Source: Plakobranchus ocellatus
Lineage: Eukaryota; Mollusca; Gastropoda; Plakobranchidae
Reading direction: 5' to 3'
NCBI GenBank assembly: GCA_019648995.1
Contig: BLXT01003754.1
Span: forward strand, 101,715-133,825
DNA: 32,111 nt
The stretch's first letter is position 1, and each line of letters opens with the position of its first letter. This document shows positions 22,366-32,111 of the stretch, piece by piece. Under the pieces are notes generated by a model. That model had not been told where the DNA came from. It saw only the letters and a program-made list of their open reading frames with translations, and ran no database searches. Both the position numbers and the translations under genes were made by a program.

Positions 22366-22885
22366 ACAAGCTTAACATACCTTTGTCAGCAAAGCTTAAC
22401 ATATCTTTTTCAGCAAAAGCTTAACAAATCTTTGTCAGCAAAGCTTAACATATCTTTGTCAGCAAAACTTAACATCTCTTTGTCAGCAAAGCTTAACATA
22501 TCTTTGTCAGCAAAAGCTTAACAAATCTTTGTCAGCAAAGCTTAACAAATCTTTGTCAGCAAAGCTTAACATATCTTTGTCAGCAAAGCTTAACATACGT
22601 TTGTCAGCAAAAGCTTAACATATCTTTGTCAGCAAAGCTTAACACATCTTTTTCAGCAAAGCTTAACATACGTTTGTCAGCAAAAGCTTAACATATCTTT
22701 TTCAGCAAAGCTTAACACATCTTTTTCAGCAAAGCTTAACATATCTTTGTCAACAAAGCTCAACATATCTTTGTTAGCAAAGCTTCAGATATCTTTGTTA
22801 GCAAAGCTTATCGTTCTTTATCTGCAAACCCTCATCTTTTTCAGCAAAGCTTACCATATCTTTGTCAGCAAAACTTAATAATTTT
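22366..22885. repeat. 24-25-bp minisatellite, about 21 tandem copies
   Basis: The unit is close to tttgtcagcaaagcttaaca plus tatc, in direct tandem with single-base variants (tttttcagc, aaaagctt, catacg, acaaatc). Most copies contain an AAGCTT site. The last five or so copies are more diverged, and the array fades by about 22885. Confidence 0.95.
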
Positions 22886-23694
22886 GTAACATTAACTGAC
22901 AAACGCATTTAACAATAATTTCACCTAGAAAAATGCTTGGCTAACACTTTCTATAAGATCAACTGCACACTAATACAAACTTGCGACTTTTTCGAAAAAT
23001 GCGACGCAGCAGCTTTACACACTTTTTAAAGTAGCTTCTCTGCTTTTTTCCATAACATTTTTGGCATCTTCAGCTTTTTTCACTTAAATTTAAAATACAT
23101 TATACAATTGCCTTTACTGCAAATGTGCTTTGTTCATAAAAGCTTTTATTATTATGTAAAAATATTTTTGCCATAAATCAGTGCCTATTTCTGACCTCCC
23201 TGACTGACCTATTGTGCTTTTGTTATTTATATCCTAACCAGCATGAAAAATGTGTCGTTCAGCATGGATATATTATCAGTGCTTAGTCATACGTGATATA
23301 TCCTAAATGATTGGCTTCATTTTACATTCTTTGTGAATATTACAATATGAATAGAAGCAGTAATGGTAAAAGCTGTGGCTTATTGTTAATATTATATTTG
23401 TAATTTATTGCATTTATGCATCAAAACAACATTTCACATCGAATCGAAAAAAAAAAGATGAAAATTTTCCGAATGATTAAGCAACAAAGATTAATCTCAG
23501 AAATATTATTCCTGAGACCATAGTTATATTTGAAAAGCATTTACAAAAGAAAACAAAAAAAAAAAAAAAAAAATTCAGTTAAAAAACCCATGCATATTAA
23601 AAATTGTAAGATTGTAACAAAGACAGCAATAAGCCCTTCAGATCTCTTTCTTTGTCATGTGATTACGTCTTGGTTTTGTCACGTGACCCGACAG

Positions 23695-23796
23695 GTCGGA
23701 GCTGACCCGGAAAACCGGCCCATGTCAGATCTACGCCGCAGACTGAGGCGAACTCTCGCCAAGTCTAAGAACAACCCGGATTACTACCAAGAGTAG
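23695..23796 (+). CDS. Last coding exon, basic C-terminus and stop
   Basis: The acceptor CCGACAG ends at 23694. Phase 0 entry gives 33 codons (starts VGADPENRPMSDLRRRLRRT, ends KNNPDYYQE) and a TAG at 23794-23796. The segment is GC-rich, Arg/Lys-rich and looks helical. Phase agrees with the 22-nt microexon upstream. If the 19857 donor spliced here directly, the frame would instead run about 17 codons to a TGA. Confidence 0.8.
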   Translation, partial: VGADPENRPMSDLRRRLRRTLAKSKNNPDYYQE

Positions 23797-24030
23797 GGGC
23801 GCCACAGGGGGGCAATAACCCTGCCGGGCCGCAAACACTGGAGGAGGGTATGTCTCACTCTTCAGTCGCCATGGAAACAGGGGCGCAAACTCTTTCAACC
23901 TGGTGCCTGGTCATGGTGATGGGATGCTTTTCTCCTTTTGACTCAGCCCTCAGTCCTATAATTTTTATCACCTTGCTTTGTTATTGCCACTGAAAGAAAA
24001 ATAAAACATGAGTCATTTTCCCCCTTATCC
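23797..24030 (+). other. 3' untranslated region with poly(A) signal
   Basis: GC-rich sequence after the stop fades into A+T-rich sequence. A canonical AATAAA at 24000-24005 is followed by T/G-rich sequence (about 24030-24050), a plausible cleavage and polyadenylation region. The exact cleavage site is not visible. Confidence 0.55.
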
Positions 24031-24390
24031 TGGTTTATTTTTCTTGCGTTGCATGCGAAATAAGATTCTTTCTTTACCGTAAATATTGTAAATAATTCAA
24101 TATTTTCTCGCAGTCCTCTGTAATGACTGGTGTCGATCATAAAGCATTTGTTTTAAACTTCTTACATTTTGCTTCTATTTCACTTATAGTTTTGACATTT
24201 TTTAGCCTTTACCTAGAGACTAAAAAACTCTTTTTTAAAGGTAAATCATGAAACAAAAATAATATGATACATACATTGATGGAATCCCCTTTACTGATAA
24301 TATTTAGATGGAATTCTAATGTGAAATAGCATTAATTTGGAAATACTTTAGTTTCGATCATATAAAAAAGTACTTAAAAAAATAAATCCA

Positions 24391-24509
<119 letters not shown>

Positions 24510-25107
24510 AAGCAAGAATTATAGTTTGATGAAGCTAAATAAAAGAAAAAAAAGTTTGTTATACCATCAAGTTGTAGCTTCTTCTCAAACGCTAAAAATA
24601 TGATACTTTTGCCATTCTAGGTATGATCCTTCCTTATCGTTTTCCTTCCAAACAACTTATCCGAGTCTTACTGTGTCTTCTGATGCTTATTTGTGCTTCC
24701 CTTTATGAGTAACAATATTATTTTGTAATGTATAACATCCTAACACTAAGGTTCTACCTCCCCGCCATATATTTTTGTAGGAAAATTAAGTTGCTCAGAC
24801 ATAAACATATCATATCCTATGGAAGTCATCGATAGGAATATGACAGAAACGATGAACGTGAATGACAAGTACAAGTTGAGAATAGATCTTCAGTTTGTGA
24901 CAAGAAGAACTGCTATTGTCCTTATGATTAATATCTAGTCACAGACTGATACTGTCCTTCAACATTATTTTGAAATTGTGATATATTTAAGAGATAACGC
25001 GAAGCTATGATAGACAGGATTTATATGACATAATTTGCCGCGTGACAGAGATTCATTTGGATTTTTAAGGAATCGATTCATTGCTTGCGAATAAAAAGAA
25101 TCCGATG

Positions 25108-25177
25108 TTCTAAGTTCTGACAAGTCCGCGAATCAACTACGGTCTCGAGAATGAAAGTTTGAACCTGTGTGTTTTTT
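25108..25177 (+). mobile_element. tRNA-like SINE-head relic
   Basis: An A-box-like sequence (ttctaagttctgac, 25108-25121) lies 48 nt before a B-box-like sequence (agtttgaacctg, 25156-25167), followed by a six-T run at 25172-25177. The segment is GC-richer than its surroundings. Spacing and order fit a tRNA-derived Pol III promoter; no intact tRNA fold is claimed. Confidence 0.35.
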
Positions 25178-25569
25178 ACTTGTGACTGTTTTCTTCTGTG
25201 TTTGCCTTCGTGTGTCAACAACATTGGTTGATTCCTAAATTTTACTCTTCAATTTCTTTTTTATTATGATATATAAGAATTTTTTTTTAAAATCACCAAT
25301 GAATGTATAACATTTCAATTTATTAATTCCGAAATTTTAAAAATTTTACTACAGTATAAGTTATTATCCAAATTTGTACTACCTAAAAGATAATTACTCA
25401 CTATCATTTTTCACGTCTTTTATGTAGAAAAATTGTTAAGCTTTTGAGATGTGATTCGAAAGTAGAGAGCTCATCTAATTTGAATGAAACTTTTTTTTAT
25501 GCCGCTCCAGAGGAAATATAAATAAGAACTGAGTCTCTTTTGGATCTGAGGGTCACTTCCGTCGCACAG

Positions 25570-25684
25570 CTACTTCCTGTTTCTTGGTCTTCCTGCGTCT
25601 GTCGCTTCTCCAACAAGAGTACCACGTGATGGAGGCTCGTCTGCTTACAATGTCATACGTCACGATCGTCATCAAATTCGCAAA
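25570..25684 (+). CDS. Candidate exon of unknown gene or alternative 3' exon
   Basis: A GC-rich island in A+T-rich DNA. An acceptor-like GTCGCACAG ends at 25569 and a donor-like CGCAAA|gtaaag starts at 25685. With one nucleotide of entry it reads 38 codons (YFLFLGLPASVASPTRVPRD, then GGSSAYNVIRHDRHQIRK), phase 0 at the exit; without splicing, the frame stops at a TGA at 25724-25726. Entry phase matches the 19857 donor, so it could be an alternative last exon lying beyond the poly(A) site, or part of the next gene. Confidence 0.4.
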
Positions 25685-25726
25685 GTAAAGGACAAAATCA
25701 TTCTATTGACACGTTTGATTCGTTGA

Positions 25727-27960
25727 GAAAATCCTATAAACTGTACATAGCAATTACTATTCTGAACACTGTTGCTTACTTGGAATTTCTATGCTTTGTT
25801 TAATTGAAATTGTTTATGAAAAAAAATTGTTAAATATCTAAGCAATTAAAAAAAAACCCCAAACAAATAGGAACGGAGCTGCAATACATTTGCATCATGA
25901 AACAACATGACGTAAAAGATATTAATAAGAATGGTCTATACTTGTTAACTGTTATAAGAGAATAAAAAAATATAAAGGAAAAAAGTGGAACTGTAATAAA
26001 TTTGCACCAACAAGTAGAAGAAGATGCAAAACCCTGATATAAAAAAAATCCTAGCCTGACTGGTTGTTTTAGATAGTAACTTTCCGGATCAACAAATTGC
26101 TCTATAGTGATGTAGTAGTCCCTGGATTGCTTTCACATTGTCTTTAAGAACTTCAGCAAGTTAACAATTTCACCCCTTCTGTTGCCTCAATGCACAAAGA
26201 GCACAAGTGCGTTTTTGTTTTCAATAATGCCAAAATGTATAAACCCTTTTTGTCAAAGCTTTTTTCTAATTTATTTATCCCCTAATGTAAAGTAATAATG
26301 GTTTCAATTCACCATTATTTCAGATTAATTGAAATTAAATTAGTACGTTTAATGATACACTTCCCATCTGTTCATTAAAAAAATGTTATTTGTGTCTAAA
26401 CGTTTCAGCTGCAACAAAGTATAACTGAATTTTTTTTTCGTGTGTAATTTTCGTGCAATTCTTTCGGTTTGTAAGACATGTCATCTTTCAGAAGGCAGTT
26501 TTTCTGCAGTCCGTCAATCAATCATATCGCTTTTTCACTTCGCCAAGGAGTGATTTTCTCACGTTCTATATTGGTTGACACCTTTGTGATATATATACTT
26601 TTTTAAAGGCCCTTTCGAACAGCTAACATCAAAACGTAATGGGGAAAAGTGAATAACAATCCACTCATCCATTGTATAAAGAGCAGTAACAATATATTCA
26701 TATCAGTCACACAGACCTCCGTCCCTCAGTCCTTTTCCTCCTGTGTCTGCGGCACTTTTTGTACAGGGTTTTTCCTATGGTATTTGCTACAACAATATTG
26801 CCGTTTTCAAATGTATCACTACTACTTTGTCACGTTTTTCTGTACATATTAAACTTACATATGATTTTTATTGAGGCTGTGAGAGACATAATCTGAATCT
26901 AGGATACTTAAATTTGTTTTGACTGCTATTTTTTTTATGTTTTTGTTACTCCTTTGTGCCTTTTTGTTATGAGACAGAAAGTAAGTGAAATGTTCGTGTG
27001 TTTTTATTTATTTTTTTTTTTATTGTGCGTCTATTTTATTTATGTAAAACAGCTAATGAATCAGTTTTGTACTGTGTATGATTTCTCTGCAATCGAACAA
27101 AAGTATACAGTGTAATTCTTTAATATATTATCATAGGAAATATTTCTTTTTTGCGTTTACTTTATTTAAAAAAAAATTAGTTGTATGAACGATTTCTTAT
27201 CATTTCCCAGTAAATTTATCATCTACACTATTTATCTGTTCTGAATCGAGCGAAGTCTAGCTTCTCTCAGACTCCTTAAGTGCGGTGCCTGTGTGGGTTT
27301 GGTATCAACCAACTGTTTAAGCATATCGTTTATTTCATCTTCATACCGAAAGCAATAACATGAACTGCGCTTACTGCACACCATTATCAGTATAGTTACA
27401 CTAGATAGGATAAAAGTGTTTTAGTAATAAGCATAAAAATCTGTTGTTGCCCTTAGGTCTTTAATCATTCTAACTAATGCTATGTCACTATCCATTTAAA
27501 GATAATTTCATACACTCATTGTTTCATTGTTTTAAATTTAAATTCAAATTTAGGTTTCAAAACAAATGTATTGTTGTTCTGCATGCTGTTGATTTATGAT
27601 TTACTCTGCACTTTCTTCTCTAGTCCTCGTGTTTCCCACTTTCAGAACAACCAAGCATTTAACTCTAATTATCCTTACAGAGTTACGTTGATAATCAGTA
27701 GTAGCGGTCCGTGATTTCATGTTTGATTTAAATTGTAAAAAAAAACTGCTCTTACCTTTGTTTCTGACTCTCCTTTAGGAATTGGTTACAAAAAATAATA
27801 ATAAAATTGCATTATGTGCAAGCCCATCAGACTTGATCTTTTTTATATTACCACGATTTTTTAAAAGCATGTTTGTCTGTTTTCAGAAAAGTGCAAAAGC
27901 AATAGTTATATCAGATGGTACTGTTTCATATTCGTGTAAATAAAAAAAAATTATTAATTC
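25727..27960. other. A+T-rich sequence without recognised features
   Basis: T- and A-rich intergenic or intronic DNA. Open frames here (for example 26649-26852) have intron-like composition and no motif. Confidence 0.6.
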
Positions 27961-27978
27961 TTTTGAAACTTTGAGATC

Positions 27979-28050
27979 TTGGTGGCGCTGAGTTAGCAAG
28001 CTTCCTTTGAACTATGAGGGGAGCCTTTCATGCAGCGTTCGAAATATGCA
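27979..28050 (+). mobile_element. tRNA-like SINE-head relic
   Basis: An A-box-like sequence (tggcgctgagttag, 27983-27996) lies 52 nt before a B-box-like gcgttcgaaat (28035-28045). The order and spacing match a tRNA-derived SINE head; no T-run terminator follows closely. Confidence 0.35.
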
Positions 28051-29590
28051 TACTGCCATTTTCTGGCCTAGTGGAAGCAAGCCAGTGTCATAGACGATGA
28101 CACAAACAGTCTATAATTATTTCTTGCCATTTATTTCTTTAAATTCTGTCAACCTAAGATAATCTTTCGGTTCTTAAACAGTTTATCAAGTTTATCTTAA
28201 GGATTACATATTAATTTAATTTCAAACACATTTTATTTGTTGTAATTCTTAAACATAGCAAAAAACTTGAGTGCAATGAATTATGTGAAATAGAACTATC
28301 ACAATAAGCCAATTTCACTCAAGGCGAAAATTTACAGGCTTTTTGGAATATTTACTAGGTCATAACCTTGGATTGTGACGCACTAGCATCAACGTGGAAA
28401 TTGAACTTAGATGTAAACAAAGGCCACAGATCCAACTGTCTTCCCAGTGTATTTGCGTTACATTTAGACCCAAAATAAGTCTTGCCGTAACATACAAATA
28501 ATTCTGAAAGCATAAACTTGTTATTAGTGAAGGCTTGTTCATCAATGTGTCCATCAGAGTGGTGAGTGGGCAAAAGGGTACATCGCCTTCTCAAGTTGCT
28601 CGTCGGCTCGATACACCATTGCATATACTGTACAGGTTCAGGGCAAGATTGAAATAGCCAGGAAACGCCAAGGTCATTGTTTTCTTTCGTCGGTTAAATT
28701 TACACCGTGACGCTTCCGTAAACAGTTTTTCGTATATTAAAAGAAAACTGAATGATTTTTAAAACCAGCAAGTTTTACTATCGGTATTTAGTTAAAATTT
28801 TTTTTCAAATTTTGCTTTTTTTCCCCGAAACTTTAGGGTTTTGTTAACTTTTTGTCGTCCGATCGAGACTAAAAATGTTTGAGATTAACCGGCACTCATT
28901 TTTGGATATGAGTATCTAAGAGCCAGGAATATATATTGGATGGTGCTGTAGGTAATATCAGTAAAGCACTTTTGTGCGGCCAACACATTTTCGTCAATTT
29001 TGAAATAGTTACTTTTTTCTCACTTGCCATTTTTCACCAACATGATATAAAAGTAAAGTGAAATCTTGTTGAAAGGAGCTGTTGATAAATTTTAATCCGA
29101 TGTAAATTTCGTCTGATTCTGCTTCTATCTGAGTTCAACAGGCAGGTTTTGGGTGCCTACTTTCAGTTCTTGTGTCTTTCTAAATTTGAAATCCATTCTC
29201 CCATGTGTAACTTCAACAACAACAAAAAAAAATCTAAAGCACTAACTTTAAAAGCCTCTCTGCAGCTTTGAAATATTTAATATTGCTCTATAAGTAACGA
29301 AATTCTAAGACTCCAAACTGTACCTATTATAAGTCTAGATCTAACGGAAATTCAGCTTTTATTACACGTGTTCCCTATTTCGGCTTAACCACTTGACAAA
29401 TCAGATAACAGTCATTGAAAAAGGACGCAATGGCTATAGTTTCTCCCTGGGTGCACTAAGCTTATTAATGGCGCTTAAAGGAAGAAAAGTGATACAATCA
29501 GTTCAAGCAATGGCAGCGTGAGGGAAAGAACCATTGAAACTTTGGTTACATTTATTTTGGCTATCCTGATACCAAAATATAATTCAGTTA
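28051..29590. other. A+T-rich sequence with an unassigned minus-strand open frame
   Basis: A minus-strand frame of 89 codons runs 28624 to 28355, overlapped by a second open frame on the same strand (28554-28360). It reads plausibly (includes CYGKTYFGSKCNANTLG) but has no family signature and no splice or promoter support. It may be a decayed mobile-element fragment or chance. The rest shows nothing. Confidence 0.3.
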
Positions 29591-29596
29591 TGAAAT

Positions 29597-29683
29597 TGAT
29601 GATGATGATGTCATGTTCATGACGACAACATGATGATGATGATGATGATGTAATGACAACATTACAATGACGACGACGATGAA

Positions 29684-29714
<31 letters not shown>

Positions 29715-29816
29715 TCATGTTCATGATGACAACATGATGATGATGATGATAATGATGGTGATGTCATGATGATGATGATAATGATGATGATGATGATGTT
29801 GATGATGATGATATTG

Positions 29817-29847
<31 letters not shown>

Positions 29848-29857
29848 AATGATGATA

Positions 29858-29919
<62 letters not shown>

Positions 29920-29980
29920 GAGGAGGAGGAGGAGGAGGAGGAGGAAAAGGAGGAGGAGGAGGAGGAGGAGGAGGAGAAGG
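29597..29980. repeat. Compound (GAT)n / (GAG)n satellite with embedded inverted motif
   Basis: GAT/ATG units run from about 29597 to 29918, then GAG/GGA units to about 29980. A non-repeat motif, tcatgttcatgacgacaaca plus tga, occurs at 29611 and, with one change, at 29715. Its TCATGTT and AACATGA arms form a 7-bp inverted repeat around a 9-nt loop. Confidence 0.95.
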
Positions 29981-29998
29981 ATGTTGATGATAACGAAA

Positions 29999-31114
29999 AT
30001 GACTAAATGAAAAGGACAGTTAAGTAACAGTGATCAGAGTTTAATGACATTGACTAAGATGAACAATTTCAATTTGGAGATATTTGAAAAGCAATTCTGT
30101 TTTAAGCTACAAAAAATCCTGCCAAAGAAAAAATAATAAAATGAAAGCAAATCACATACTATAAGGCAACTGACTCGTTACACAACCACTGTCAATCCAC
30201 CAAGAGAGGAACAAAGAGTAAAGAAGAACGTCTAACAATCATTCTATGACCATTCTATTGTAATCACTTGAATTGTTTAAGCTCTTAATTGTGAGATGAG
30301 TGTCGGAACGAGCTGCTTTGAGAAGGGGAGGGAAAATAATAAAATAAAAACCAATCGGAAGAATAGAAGAAAGTAAGTAAATAACTTAAATAGTGAACTG
30401 ATGCTTTGCTGTTTTTATTTCATATTTGACCAAATGGCCATTCGTTACTTTGTTGTGCTTTACTTCACTTTTGTCCTTCGTAATTCCTCTGTTTTCTAAA
30501 TTCAGGACCCAAAACTGGAGCTCCAGATATCACAATCGCGCTCATATATATTTAAATTATTCAGTTCCAGTCACGTTTAAAGTAAAAGTCGTCGCTCACT
30601 TCCATTCTCGGCTTTAATAAAAGAAAGAAAAAAAAAAACAACATTATTTTTAAGGTCTTTGGTAAAAAACGAATGCTAGGTTGGTTACTCCTCATATATT
30701 GAACAAGCTTTCGGTGAGTCAAGTGTGAAAGACTTCTCAAATCACATTTTGTTTTTAGTTTTAATGAATCAAAATCTGTTAAAATGCTTCATTACATTTT
30801 TGAAAGTATTAAAAATACGTAATAAATGCGGCAATAGAGAAATAATTTGTCCCTTGTAGAGAAATGTGCATTTAACATTTAAAAAAAAAATCCATACTAA
30901 GGCAAATAAACATTGCATCAATATTTTTTTCGGGCATGTTATCTATAACAATTTCCCCAGGAATTCGCCATTTACTCCGCCCCAACCCTCTCCTACCTCA
31001 TTTTATTTGTCCATCAACATTCCTGATGAGGATATATCTAATCTTATCACGATTAAAATTCCCCTGTTCTTCCCCCCCCCCCATCTCTCCCTCACCAACA
31101 GATAAAATTTTTAG
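29999..31114. other. A+T-rich sequence without recognised features
   Basis: No gene is supported. A C/T-rich tract lies near 30960-31090. Overlapping open frames there are driven by base composition. Confidence 0.6.
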
Positions 31115-31405
31115 AAAATCCCAATATATGATTATTACGACCCACAGGGGCTCTTTAATCAGGTAAAAGCTTTCTCTCAGGTTACAGTAGAAGACGTAGA
31201 TTCTGTGGTCTATGTGGCCCGTACAAGTTCAGCGATAAGATCATTGTCTAAGGTTACAGCAGAAGACGTAGATTCTGTGGTCTATGTGGCCCGTACAAGT
31301 TCAGCGATAAGATCAAGCAAGCAAGGACCAATTCTTGCTGGCTTCCAATTGCCTAGGAATATCGTAACGTTTCGCACAACATTATGCCTTACAACGACAA
31401 GATAA
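31115..31405 (+). CDS. Unassigned open frame or exon containing a 72-bp tandem duplication
   Basis: The frame is open from 31115 (after a TAG at 31112) to a TAA at 31403-31405. An acceptor-like tttctctcag ends at 31180, directly before the first repeat unit. The unit encodes 24 residues (VTVEDVDSVVYVARTSSAIR plus SLSK) and occurs again at once as VTAEDVDSVVYVARTSSAIR. The tail reads GPILAGFQLPRNIVTF. No family is recognised. It could be an exon of a neighbouring gene or part of a mobile element. Confidence 0.3.
   Translation, partial: KIPIYDYYDPQGLFNQVKAFSQVTVEDVDSVVYVARTSSAIRSLSKVTAEDVDSVVYVARTSSAIRSSKQGPILAGFQLPRNIVTFRTTLCLTTTR
31181..31324. repeat. 72-bp tandem duplication
   Basis: Copies start at 31181 and 31253. 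The first 63 bases match with one difference (GTA versus GCA); the last few bases diverge. The length is a multiple of three, so the frame is kept. Confidence 0.95.
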
Positions 31406-31512
31406 CTGAGCGAGGTGATCTGATACTCTAACCCCAATATAACACTATATGTGCAGCATGAAGAAGATCCTGAAACTGCTATTTATTTAAGTTATTCTTT
31501 TATTACAGGAAG

Positions 31513-31821
31513 TTGTTTTTTTTAGACAAGCCAATGGTCGTGGCGACCAAACATCCTTCAAGTTTTACACTTAGTCTTATGGATAGTTCATTATTGCTGA
31601 CGTCGATCACTAAGTTTATGGGAGGCGATTATCGATTCTTTGTTTACGTTATCACCTGCGAGGTATATCATATCGATAAGATAATATCGGCAGGTTTCTT
31701 CAAAAGCCATAAACAGAACATCGATCAATTTTTTATGTATTTTTGCAGTTCAAAACTACGACATATGTCGACCACTTTTCTCATACAAACGAATGACACA
31801 GAGAATGTTCAAGTCAGATAA
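31513..31821 (+). CDS. Unassigned open frame (102 codons)
   Basis: Open from 31513 to a TAA at 31819-31821. An acceptor-like ttttattacag ends just upstream at 31509. The peptide has mixed composition (includes FMGGDYRFFVYVITCEVYHI) and no recognised domain. Chance cannot be excluded. Confidence 0.15.
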   Translation: MFFLDKPMVVATKHPSSFTLSLMDSSLLLTSITKFMGGDYRFFVYVITCEVYHIDKIISAGFFKSHKQNIDQFFMYFCSSKLRHMSTTFLIQTNDTENVQVR

Positions 31822-32045
31822 AAATAATTGTTAACTTATTATTGATGAGTGAGTTAAAATGTGGGCAATTCACAAACACAAAAGCTGCACACAGAAAGTG
31901 TGAATTTGTTATCAGTAGAATTTTGTTTTGATGGAAAAAAGGCGCTTTAGGCTATTTTGTTTTACTTTGCTAGCGGTCGTTTTTTTTTGTTTTTTTTTTA
32001 AAGGCCCTTGCAAAAGTATGTAAAAATAAATAAATAATAAAACGA

Positions 32046-32048
<3 letters not shown>

Positions 32049-32080
<32 letters not shown>
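32049..32080. repeat. (CA)n microsatellite
   Basis: About 16 uninterrupted CA units near the right edge, in otherwise A+T-rich sequence. Confidence 0.95.
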
Positions 32081-32082
<2 letters not shown>

Positions 32083-32111
32083 GTGTATACATAATAAATA
32101 ACTTTTTTTTA

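Larger units (their letters stand above)
21138..23694 (+). other. Last intron, with a minisatellite and a candidate alternative exon
   Basis: A 2.6-kb intron. It contains a C/T-rich tract with a second acceptor-like site at 21217, a candidate terminal exon at 21413-21505, a CAC/CAT-rich tract (about 21973-22095) and a 24-25-bp minisatellite (22366-22885). It ends at the CGACAG acceptor at 23694. Confidence 0.65.

Noticed and set aside
22288..22521. Open frame over the first copies of the minisatellite (LNISLSAK-type repeats)
   Set aside because: The 24-nt unit keeps a frame open by chance for several copies, then 25-nt units break it; no start context or splice support.
22366..22885. CRISPR-like array
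   Set aside because: The units are in direct tandem without unique spacers, and the setting is eukaryotic intron sequence.
29345..29521. Plus-strand frame of about 58 codons ending VIQSVQAMAA
   Set aside because: It reads smoothly but has no splice sites, no family match and only average composition; too short to support.
29816..30010. Open frame reading as poly-Met then poly-Arg
   Set aside because: It is a translation of GAT and GAG trinucleotide repeats, not a gene.

Overview
The window looks like nuclear DNA of a eukaryote, most likely a lophotrochozoan and perhaps a gastropod mollusc. It is A+T-rich, with short GC-rich open stretches bounded by polypyrimidine-AG acceptors and GT donors, long introns, many microsatellites (GATA, CT/GA, TTG, AAT, GAT, CA), N gaps at homopolymers and a few tRNA-like (SINE-type) relics. 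The taxon is an impression from composition and repeat content, not a demonstrated assignment.

The main content is one plus-strand, multi-exon gene that enters from the left, already inside an intron, and stops at 23796. My exon model is 1487-3163, 6743-7759, 8499-8616, 10526-10636, 12940-12999, 15490-15564, 17228-17394, 19304 (or 19348)-19857, 21116-21137 and 23695-23796, with a candidate poly(A) signal at 24000-24005. Together these encode about 1,300 residues of a protein I do not recognise. It is mostly low-complexity and disordered in character (Ser/Pro/Arg/Tyr-rich, two acidic clusters), with one short charged helix in the 17228 exon and a basic C-terminus. Reading phase is continuous at most junctions. 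A 22-nt microexon at 21116 is exactly what is needed to join the 19857 donor to the last exon in frame. Two junctions are unsettled: 8616 to 10526, where phases do not match, and 17394 to the 19.3-kb exon, where two acceptors compete.

Several intronic or downstream segments look like alternative or unassigned exons: 14957-15123, 21413-21505, 25570-25684 and a GC-rich island near 5312-5559. A motif of the form R-x-x-S/T-x-P occurs at least eight times across three separate exons and is the clearest hint of function (basophilic-kinase or 14-3-3-like sites).

From about 24 kb to the right end the sequence is mostly intergenic or intronic: a GA microsatellite, tRNA-like relics, a GAT/GAG satellite, a 72-bp tandem duplication inside an open frame near 31.2 kb, and a CA repeat at the edge. 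A 24-25-bp minisatellite of about 21 copies lies in the last intron of the gene (22366-22885).
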